NCBI GenBank assembly: GCA_028866275.1
Contig: JAGWIK010000004.1
Location: 1-64,000 of the forward strand
DNA length: 64,000 nt
From: Alphaproteobacteria bacterium
Lineage (GTDB): Bacteria > Pseudomonadota > Alphaproteobacteria > UBA9219
Direction of reading: 5' to 3'
Shown piece by piece: positions 24,669 through 31,071 of this stretch (the stretch's first letter is position 1; each line of letters starts with the position of its first letter). The position numbers and the translations under genes are program-made. The notes beneath the pieces are model-generated. The model had not been told where the DNA came from. It did not search any database and worked only from the letters and a program-made list of their open reading frames with translations.

Positions 24669-24726
24669 GCGCCCACAGAAACAGAAATACCGCTGCCATT
24701 CAAGCGGATTTCGGGTATAAATTCTT

Positions 24727-25305
24727 ATGGCCAAAGCTGAAAAACAACATGATGACGCCCGGATTGCCGCGGCCGCGCTGCGCCTCGCCGCGGCCAAAGG
24801 CTGGGAACGGGTAACGCTGGACGCCGTGGCCCGCGCGGCAAAAATGCCCGTGGCAGGGTTGCGCGCGCGTCTTGTTACGGTTAATGCGCTTGTGCCCATG
24901 ATTGCCAAGGCTATCGACCACGAGGCATTTGTCGCAGTGGGGGCTGGCGGTGCGGGGCCGCTGCATGACCGGTTGTTCGACCTTCTTATGGCGCGGTTCG
25001 ACATTTTGCAAAAACATCGCCAAGCGATTGAAAGCATGGAATCCGCGGCACGGCATGACCGCGCTTTGGCTTGCGTTCTGATGCGGGCGGTAATGGACGG
25101 AGCCTATCGCGTTATTGACGCGGCGCGGGTTGATTCCATATCACCGCCGCGCGCCGTTGTCGCCATGGGGCTTGTCGCGATTTACGCCTATGCCTTCTGC
25201 GCGTGGCGGGCCGACGACAGCCGCGATATGGCTAAAACAATGGCGGCGCTTGATAAAGCGTTGCGTTGGGCCGGTAAAACCGTCGCGCTGGTGACCAAGT
25301 CCTGA
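24727..25305 (+). CDS. TetR-fold / COQ9-like protein
   Basis: 192 aa. The N-terminal helices (RIAAAALRLAAAKGWERVTLDAVARAAKMPVAGLRARLVTVNALVPMIAKAID) form a TetR-type helix-turn-helix. The second half, DRLFDLLMARFDILQKHRQAI and WRADDSRDMAKTMAALDKALRWA, matches the alphaproteobacterial branch that resembles the ubiquinone-biosynthesis lipid binder COQ9. It could be a DNA-binding regulator or a COQ9-like accessory factor; the DMAKTMAALD ending favours the latter relationship. Its divergent partner is a flavin reductase. Confidence 0.65.
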   Translation: MAKAEKQHDDARIAAAALRLAAAKGWERVTLDAVARAAKMPVAGLRARLVTVNALVPMIAKAIDHEAFVAVGAGGAGPLHDRLFDLLMARFDILQKHRQAIESMESAARHDRALACVLMRAVMDGAYRVIDAARVDSISPPRAVVAMGLVAIYAYAFCAWRADDSRDMAKTMAALDKALRWAGKTVALVTKS

Positions 25306-25307
25306 CC

Positions 25308-26051
25308 CTAAACCACGCTTCTGACCCGCGACAGGGTCAGGACGTGCACTTCCCGCGCACCCGCTTTTAACAACACGCGGCTGCATTCCTCGACCGTCGC
25401 GCCCGTTGTCAGCACATCGTCGATCAATACCAGAATTTTGCCCGTGACGTCGTGCCCCGCCGCCAAAGCGAAGGCGTTATGGACGTTATCCTGACGTTCC
25501 TTGCGTTTGCGGTGGCCCTGGCTGGGGGTTGCGCGGATGCGGCGCAGCACGTCGACCCAGACCGGTTTTTGCGCCAGATCGCCTATATGTTGCGCCAACA
25601 ATGCCGATTGATTGTATCGCCGTCCCCATAACCGCCAGCGATGCAGCGGCACGGGCAAAAGCGCATCGGCCCTGGCCAGCATGTCGCCGCCGGCGCGATG
25701 CATCCAGACCGCCAGCGCGCGCGCGCCGTGGGTGCGGTCGCCGTGTTTGAAGCCCAGAACGAGGGCGCGGCTGGCATCGTCATACAGCATGGCGGCCCGC
25801 GCCGAGGTAAAACGCGGCGGCGTGGCCAGACAATGGCCGCACAGCATGCCGTCGCCGACCGGAATGTCGAAAACCGCCCCGCAACAGGCGCAAAAAGGCG
25901 TGGCGATAAAATGGATTTGCCCCCAGCAGGCGGGACACAGGCTGGCCGTGCCGCCTACGGGGTCGTCGCAACGCAGGCACAAAGGCGGCAGCAGGATGTC
26001 GAGCGCGCGGGCGGCAAGGGATATGGCGGGATTTACCATAAGGCGCATCAT
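25308..26051 (-). CDS. ComF family phosphoribosyltransferase-like protein
   Basis: 247 aa. An N-terminal zinc-ribbon-like region (CLRCDD, CPACWG, CACCGA, CGHC) is followed by a type I phosphoribosyltransferase fold with the PRPP motif VLIDDVLTTGATVEE. LLPVPLHRWRLWGRRYNQSALLA and RRIRATPSQGHRKRKERQDNV are standard ComF blocks. In naturally competent bacteria ComF helps handle incoming single-stranded DNA; here no competence gene is nearby. The ATGs at 26051 and 26048 are adjacent; either could start it. It converges on the COQ9-like gene, with 2 bases between stops. Confidence 0.92.
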   Translation of the reverse strand: MMRLMVNPAISLAARALDILLPPLCLRCDDPVGGTASLCPACWGQIHFIATPFCACCGAVFDIPVGDGMLCGHCLATPPRFTSARAAMLYDDASRALVLGFKHGDRTHGARALAVWMHRAGGDMLARADALLPVPLHRWRLWGRRYNQSALLAQHIGDLAQKPVWVDVLRRIRATPSQGHRKRKERQDNVHNAFALAAGHDVTGKILVLIDDVLTTGATVEECSRVLLKAGAREVHVLTLSRVRSVV

Positions 26052-26104
26052 TGCATTTTCCGGCCAAAAAGCCTATAAAAACCCAACACATAACGGAGGA
26101 AACC

Positions 26105-26416
26105 ATGACCGGCCTCAACGAAGAAGATTTGAAGAAACATGTCAAGGACAAGGATACGTGGTTGCGTTTCGTGTATCTGGTCGTGTTCGGCGTGGCGTTT
26201 TACCTGTCGATTTTGCTGACTTTCGCCACGTCGGTGTTCCAGTTTCTGGCCAAATTGTTCAGCGGCGCGGCTTTCGGCGGGCTGGCCCAGTTCGGCGAAA
26301 ATCTCGCGGCCTATCAGGCGCAGGTGACGCGGTTCCTGACTTTCTCGTCGGATGAAAAACCGTTCCCCTTCGCGCCGTTTCCGGGGCAGGATAACCCGAC
26401 GCTGCCGTCGCCCTGA
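26105..26416 (+). CDS. DUF4389 family membrane protein
   Basis: 103 aa. The start is set by CGGAGGAAACC directly before ATG. A charged N-terminus (LNEEDLKKHVKDKDTWLRFVY) precedes a first membrane helix (about 22-45), a second hydrophobic amphipathic segment (about 46-65) and a polar tail. This pattern, with TWLRFVYLVVFGVAFYL and a QF-LAKLFSG segment, corresponds to DUF4389. Function unknown. It is 31 bases upstream of metG on the same strand and divergent from comF. Confidence 0.75.
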   Translation: MTGLNEEDLKKHVKDKDTWLRFVYLVVFGVAFYLSILLTFATSVFQFLAKLFSGAAFGGLAQFGENLAAYQAQVTRFLTFSSDEKPFPFAPFPGQDNPTLPSP

Positions 26417-26447
26417 TCGCCGCTTTTCATAAAACCGAGGATTTCGC

Positions 26448-27992
26448 GTGAAAAATTATTACATCACGACGCCGATTTACTATGTCAACGATGTGCCGCA
26501 TATCGGCCACGCTTATACCTCGCTGGCCTGCGATGTCATGGCGCGGTTCAAGCGGCTGGACGGCTATGACGTGATGTTTTTGTCGGGCACCGACGAACAC
26601 GGCCAGAAGATCGAAAAATCGGCGGTCAAGGCGGGCATGGACCCGCAGGCTTTTACCGACAAGGTTTCGCAAAATTTCCGCGATTTGCTGAAAACGCTTA
26701 ACGTGTCGAATGACGATTTCATTCGCACCACCGAAGCGCGGCATAAAAAAGCCTGTCAGGCTTTGTGGGACGCATTGCTGGCGCGGGGTGAAATATATCT
26801 GGGCAAATATGCCGGCTGGTATGCCGTGCGCGACGAAGCCTATTACGGCGAAGACGAATTGAAAGACGGCCCCGGCGGCAAGAAAATCGCGCCCAGCGGC
26901 GCGGAATGCGAATGGGTCGAAGAACCCAGTTATTTCTTTAAATTATCGGCGTGGGCCGACCGGCTTTTGGCGTTTTACGACCAAAATCCCGATTTCATCC
27001 TGCCGCACACGCGCCGCAACGAGGTTGTCAGCTTCGTCAAGTCCGGCATGCGCGATTTGTCGGTGTCGCGCACCGCGCTCAGCTGGGGCGTGCCGGTGCC
27101 GAACGAACCCGCGCATGTCATGTATGTGTGGCTTGATGCGTTGACCAATTACATCACTGCGGTCGGGTATCCCGACATGCAGGCCGACGGGTACAAAAAA
27201 TTCTGGCCCGCCGACGTCCATATGGTGGGCAAGGATATTTTGCGTTTCCATGCCGTTTATTGGCCGGCTTTTTTAATGGCCGCCGGGCTTGAACCGCCGA
27301 AACGCGTGTTCGCCCATGGCTGGTGGACGAACGAAGGCCAGAAAATTTCCAAATCGCTGGGCAATGTCATTGATCCTTACGAAGTGATCGCAACCTATGG
27401 GCTTGACCAGACGCGGTATTTTTTGATGCGTGAAGTGCCGTTCGGCAATGACGGCGACTTTTCGCGTGAAGCCATGGTGCGCCGTATCAACAGCGATCTG
27501 GCCAATGGTATCGGCAATCTGGCGCAACGGACTTTGTCGCAGATTGCCAAAAATTGCGGCGGCAAAGTCCCCGCGCACGGTGCATTTACCGACGCCGACG
27601 AGGCGTTGTTGTCGCGCGCCCGCGGGCTTGTCCCGCAACTGCGTTCATTGTTCGATGCGCAGGGTTTTTCCCGCGCGCTCGATCACATTTGGGACGTTAT
27701 CGGCGCGGCCGATCGCTATGTCGATGAACAGGCGCCGTGGGCGTTGAAGAAAACCGACATCGCGCGCATGGAAACCGTGCTTTATGTGCTGGCGGAAACG
27801 CTGCGCCATCTGGGCGTCGTGCTGCAACCCTTTATGCCCGACGCGGCGGCGCGGTTGCTCGACCAGCTGGCCGTGCCTGCCGATGCGCGCGCGTTCGAAC
27901 ATATCGAAGGCGACGCTTATGCGTTGCAATCCGGCACGCCCTTGCCCGCGCCGCAGGGCATTTTCCCGCGTTATATCGAAAACGCGGCCTGA
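26448..27992 (+). CDS. metG: Methionyl-tRNA synthetase
   Basis: Charges tRNA-Met. Class I signatures are HIGH at residues 18-21 (VPHIGHAYTS) and KISKS near residue 299. LSGTDEHGQKIEKSA, WLDALTNYITAVGYP and VGKDILRFHAVYWPAFL are the other canonical blocks. 514 aa with no C-terminal tRNA-binding (EMAP) domain, i.e. the short form common in alphaproteobacteria. Start is GTG at 26448 with CGAGGA upstream; no earlier in-frame start makes sense since MKNYYITTPIYYVND is the standard N-terminus. The next gene starts 5 bases after the stop. Confidence 0.97.
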   Translation: MKNYYITTPIYYVNDVPHIGHAYTSLACDVMARFKRLDGYDVMFLSGTDEHGQKIEKSAVKAGMDPQAFTDKVSQNFRDLLKTLNVSNDDFIRTTEARHKKACQALWDALLARGEIYLGKYAGWYAVRDEAYYGEDELKDGPGGKKIAPSGAECEWVEEPSYFFKLSAWADRLLAFYDQNPDFILPHTRRNEVVSFVKSGMRDLSVSRTALSWGVPVPNEPAHVMYVWLDALTNYITAVGYPDMQADGYKKFWPADVHMVGKDILRFHAVYWPAFLMAAGLEPPKRVFAHGWWTNEGQKISKSLGNVIDPYEVIATYGLDQTRYFLMREVPFGNDGDFSREAMVRRINSDLANGIGNLAQRTLSQIAKNCGGKVPAHGAFTDADEALLSRARGLVPQLRSLFDAQGFSRALDHIWDVIGAADRYVDEQAPWALKKTDIARMETVLYVLAETLRHLGVVLQPFMPDAAARLLDQLAVPADARAFEHIEGDAYALQSGTPLPAPQGIFPRYIENAA

Positions 27993-27997
27993 TCATC

Positions 27998-28495
27998 ATG
28001 ACCGATGCCGTCAGGCTGCGCTGGCACCATGTGTTGTGCATTCTCAATCACGGCGGCGACAGCCATACGCCGGCCCATGCCGCCCATATCGGCCGCATTA
28101 TCCGCAAGATCGAAGGCGGCGCGGCGATCAAGATTACCGCCGGCGCCGATGACATTTGCGGCGGCTTTGCCGCCGGTGATGCTATCCGGTGCAATCATGC
28201 CATGTCCTGCGACAGAAATAGAACCCTGCGCATGCTCGATCAGTGGGCGCGCGCCGACATCTGCGCCGCTTTGCAAATTCCCGCTTTGCAGGCGGGCGGC
28301 GATCTTGTGCTGAAAACCGGCGAAATCAAGCAGCTGCGTCTGGCCTATGCGGCAGGCAGGGCGCGCACCGCGTGCGGCGCATGCCGATGGAAAGACGCCT
28401 GCGCCGAAATGGCCGGAAAGAATTATCAGGGCGCGCGTTTGTGGCCCGATGCCGTGCCGGGGCGTTGGCCTTTCGTGGCTTCTTTATTGCCGTGA
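27998..28495 (+). CDS. DUF1284 family cysteine-rich protein (copy 1)
   Basis: 165 aa. It opens with VRLRWHHVLCILNHGGDS, the DUF1284 hallmark (RxHHxLC), then ITAGADDICGG, RCNHAMSC and ACGACRWKDAC. Eight or more cysteines fall in positions shared with the second copy (LC, DDIC, CxxxxxC, CxxCxxxxxC), which suggests a bound metal or Fe-S cluster; that is inference. The start lies 5 bases after the metG stop. There is no signal peptide, so it is cytoplasmic. It lies 18 bases before the biotin-ligase-like gene. The other copy is at 29412-29879. Confidence 0.8.
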   Translation: MTDAVRLRWHHVLCILNHGGDSHTPAHAAHIGRIIRKIEGGAAIKITAGADDICGGFAAGDAIRCNHAMSCDRNRTLRMLDQWARADICAALQIPALQAGGDLVLKTGEIKQLRLAYAAGRARTACGACRWKDACAEMAGKNYQGARLWPDAVPGRWPFVASLLP

Positions 28496-28513
28496 CCTAA
28501 GGGACAAACCGCT

Positions 28514-29419
28514 ATGTTTTTGCCGTATGAACAGGCTTTTTCGACCGCCATGGGCGGCGAGAATTATGAGAGCGAAACGCTGCGTTTTCTGGCGTCGACC
28601 GAAACGACAATCGGCGATATTGCCGCCGCCATCGCGCAAGGCAAACCGGCCGGATTCAGTATCTTCGCCCTCGAACAAACCAAAGGCCGCGGCGGCGGCG
28701 TCGACAAGGCGACCGGGCAAGTGCGCCAATGGTTTTCGGCCCCCGGCAATCTGATGCTCAGCTATGTCATCGACGCCGATATGGATTATCCTAAAGAGGT
28801 CGAATTTACCGACATGCTCGCCGTCGGCGAAATCGTTGCGGCGCTGGTGCCGCGCGGGCGCACGGTTTACAAATTTGCCAATGATATTCTGGTCGATGAT
28901 TGCAAGATCGCGGGCGGTCTTTATTTGCCGCATCCGTTTCCGTCCCGTGCCGCGCCGTTGGCCAGCATGAGCGTCGGTCTTAATATCGTGACCCCGCCGC
29001 CCGCTGCGGCGATGCGCGACAAATCGGTGGCGGTTGCGGGCACCTGTTTTGCGGATCACGGCGTTGATATCGATATTCCCCGTTTTATGCGGCTTTTTGA
29101 CGCGAAACGGGACGAGCTTGGCCGCATCCACCGCCAGCAGGGCTTTACCGCCATCCTGCAACGCATCGGATTTGCCGACAGCACAGGGCTTGTGACATTA
29201 TATGGTCGGGACGGCGCGCCCGTTTGTGGATCTTATGCAGGATTCGACGCGCAGCAAATCAGGCCCGACACTTATGCCAACTTTATCAGGCTCCGCATGG
29301 ACGACGGAAATATCAAGGCGCTTGCTTTCACCGATTATTGTGCCGCCGCCGTGATCAGGCCGATGGCGGCGGTGGGCGGTTATGCGCCGCGCCCGCCCGA
29401 TCGGGGGCCGCATGCCTGA
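28514..29419 (+). CDS. Biotin/lipoate protein ligase-like (BirA-type) enzyme
   Basis: 301 aa. The BPL/LplA/LipB catalytic fold is recognisable: EQTKGRGGGVDKATGQVRQWFSAPGNLMLSYVID corresponds to the BirA adenylation loop (GRGRRGR..W.SP..NL..S), and VYKFANDILVDDCKIAGGLYLP to KWPND...KxAGxL, keeping the catalytic Lys. BirA's Trp is Phe here and the loop reads GRGGG instead of GRGRRG. There is no N-terminal helix-turn-helix. The C-terminal part (about 205-301) is not the usual SH3-like lobe. It could ligate biotin, lipoate or another acyl group; its flanking DUF1284 genes suggest a specialised job. Overlaps the second DUF1284 gene by 8 bases. Confidence 0.68.
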   Translation: MFLPYEQAFSTAMGGENYESETLRFLASTETTIGDIAAAIAQGKPAGFSIFALEQTKGRGGGVDKATGQVRQWFSAPGNLMLSYVIDADMDYPKEVEFTDMLAVGEIVAALVPRGRTVYKFANDILVDDCKIAGGLYLPHPFPSRAAPLASMSVGLNIVTPPPAAAMRDKSVAVAGTCFADHGVDIDIPRFMRLFDAKRDELGRIHRQQGFTAILQRIGFADSTGLVTLYGRDGAPVCGSYAGFDAQQIRPDTYANFIRLRMDDGNIKALAFTDYCAAAVIRPMAAVGGYAPRPPDRGPHA

Positions 29420-29879
29420 GGGCGTCGTACGCCTGCGCGGGCATCATTTCCTGTGCATTCTGTCCTTTGTCGGCAAAGGCTATACCGACGATTTTGTCGA
29501 CAATATGCGCGCCGTCGTCGCTAAAATCGGGCGCGGCGCCGAAATCGAAATTATCGCCGGGCCGGACGATATCTGCGACGCCTTGCGCCGCGGGGCGGCC
29601 ATTTCCTGCGCGCATGCGCGCGTTTGCCGCGCGCCAAAGCCGCGGCACGAAGACAGGCTGGCCCTGCGGGACGCCGGACGCATTCTGCATCGACATTTGA
29701 AAATCGGCGACAGGCTGGTATTGACGCCGCGCGACATTGCGGCGCTGCGGCTGCATTTTGCGCATGGCGCCATTCGCCGCGCCTGCACATTATGCCCGTG
29801 GAAAAATATGTGTACCGGCATTGCCGAAAGCGGATTTGCCGGCGCGGTGCTTTTTCCGCCGGAAAAGATCACCTCTTAA
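29412..29879 (+). CDS. DUF1284 family cysteine-rich protein (copy 2)
   Basis: 155 aa, the more typical of the two copies: VRLRGHHFLCILSFVGKGYTDDFVDNM, IIAGPDDICDAL, SCAHARVC and CTLCPWKNMC. The cysteine positions match copy 1. The start is inside the end of the ligase-like gene (8-base overlap), so the two are translationally coupled. The gene ends 4 bases from the convergent cyclophilin gene. It has no membrane segment. I know of no established biochemical role for this family. Confidence 0.85.
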   Translation: MPEGVVRLRGHHFLCILSFVGKGYTDDFVDNMRAVVAKIGRGAEIEIIAGPDDICDALRRGAAISCAHARVCRAPKPRHEDRLALRDAGRILHRHLKIGDRLVLTPRDIAALRLHFAHGAIRRACTLCPWKNMCTGIAESGFAGAVLFPPEKITS

Positions 29880-29883
29880 AGCG

Positions 29884-30435
29884 TTACCCCTTAACGTCGG
29901 CGGCGACTTGCATTCTGACGATGCGGGTGGGGTCGGAAACCGTGCCGTTATTGGCGGCGCTGCCCTGTTTGATCTGGTCGACATAGTCCATGCCCGACAC
30001 CACCTGTCCCCAGATGGTATATTGGCCGTCCAGCCACGGCGCGGCGGCAAGGCAGATGAAAAACTGGCTGTCGGCGCTGTCGGGGCTGGCGGCGCGCGCC
30101 ATCGACACCGTGCCGCGAACGTGATGCGCGTCGGAAAATTCGGCTTTCAGCTTCTGTCCCGAACCGCCCATGCCGGTGCCGGTGGGGTCGCCGGTTTGCG
30201 CCATGAAATCGGGAATGACGCGGTGGAAAGCCAGCCCGTCATAGAAATGCTGCCGCACCAGTTCCTTGATGCGCGCGACGGTGTGCGGCGCCAGATCGGG
30301 ACGCATTTCGATGACGACGCGGCCGGCGGGCAGGTCGAGATAGAGCGTGTTTTCGGGGTCGAGGGCGGCGGCATCGGCGGGCATGGAAAAAACTCCGGTT
30401 GCGAGGGTCATAAGAAGGGCGAGAAGGCGGAACAT
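29884..30435 (-). CDS. Cyclophilin-type peptidyl-prolyl isomerase, periplasmic
   Basis: 183 aa. A signal peptide (about 1-23, ending MPADAAA) precedes a compact cyclophilin domain: GLAFHRVIPDFMAQTGDPTGTGMGGSG holds the catalytic Arg and the active-site loop, and MARAASPDSADSQFFICLAAAPWLDGQYTIWGQVVSGMD is the second signature. It resembles PpiA. It catalyses cis-trans isomerisation of proline bonds in exported proteins. ATG at 30456 is in frame but a start at 30435 gives a normal signal peptide. Convergent with the DUF1284 operon. Confidence 0.92.
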   Translation of the reverse strand: MFRLLALLMTLATGVFSMPADAAALDPENTLYLDLPAGRVVIEMRPDLAPHTVARIKELVRQHFYDGLAFHRVIPDFMAQTGDPTGTGMGGSGQKLKAEFSDAHHVRGTVSMARAASPDSADSQFFICLAAAPWLDGQYTIWGQVVSGMDYVDQIKQGSAANNGTVSDPTRIVRMQVAADVKG

Positions 30436-30528
30436 GATAAAAACCCAATAGGTCATTGAGGGCGGGTTGCAAGGCGACTATAAAAGATTGTCAAAGGAAC
30501 ACAACGGACAAAACATGACGGGGCAAGC

Positions 30529-31071
30529 ATGACCGGAAACCGCGCCCTTCTTCTCGACCGCGATGGGGTTATCAATATCGACTGCGGCTATGTCGGCGAT
30601 GTCGCGCGGTTTGAATTCATGCCGGGGCTGTTTCCGTTCCTGCGTGCCGTGCGCGATCGCGGGTTCAGGCTGGCTGTTTTGACCAATCAATCGGGCGTCG
30701 CGCGCGGTTTATACGGCGCGGCCGACCACGCCGCCGTCACCGCCCATATGCTGACGGCGTTAAAACGCGAAGGCATCGATATCGATCTGAATTTGGCGTG
30801 TTTCGAGCATCCCGAAGGCACGGTCGCGCCCTACGCCCGCGAAAGTTTCTGGCGCAAGCCTCATCCGGGCATGGTGCTGGAAGCCGTGCGGCGGCTTGAT
30901 CTCGATGCGTCGCGGTCGGCATTTCTGGGCGATAATTTACGCGATATGCAGGCGGCGCAAGGCGGTGGTATCGGCGCGTGCCTGTGGTTGACGCAGAAAA
31001 AACCCGTCCCGCCGCCGGGGGTGCGCGTTGTCACCGGTTTCGACGAAGCTTTGATCAATCTGTCTGTCTGA
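30529..31071 (+). CDS. gmhB: GmhB-like HAD phosphatase (heptose-bisphosphate type)
   Basis: 180 aa HAD-IIIA phosphatase. DRDGVIN (Asp10/Asp12 as nucleophile and acid), TNQSGVARG, WRKPHPGM and FLGDNLRDM are the four HAD motifs, in the HisB-N/GmhB subgroup. GmhB removes the 7-phosphate of D-glycero-D-manno-heptose 1,7-bisphosphate for LPS core synthesis. The zinc loop of the family (C-x-H ... C-x-C) is mostly lost: Cys91 stays, but the others read Glu93, Ser106 and Trp108. The 3' end overlaps lptD by 17 bases, consistent with an envelope context. Confidence 0.8.
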   Translation: MTGNRALLLDRDGVINIDCGYVGDVARFEFMPGLFPFLRAVRDRGFRLAVLTNQSGVARGLYGAADHAAVTAHMLTALKREGIDIDLNLACFEHPEGTVAPYARESFWRKPHPGMVLEAVRRLDLDASRSAFLGDNLRDMQAAQGGGIGACLWLTQKKPVPPPGVRVVTGFDEALINLSV

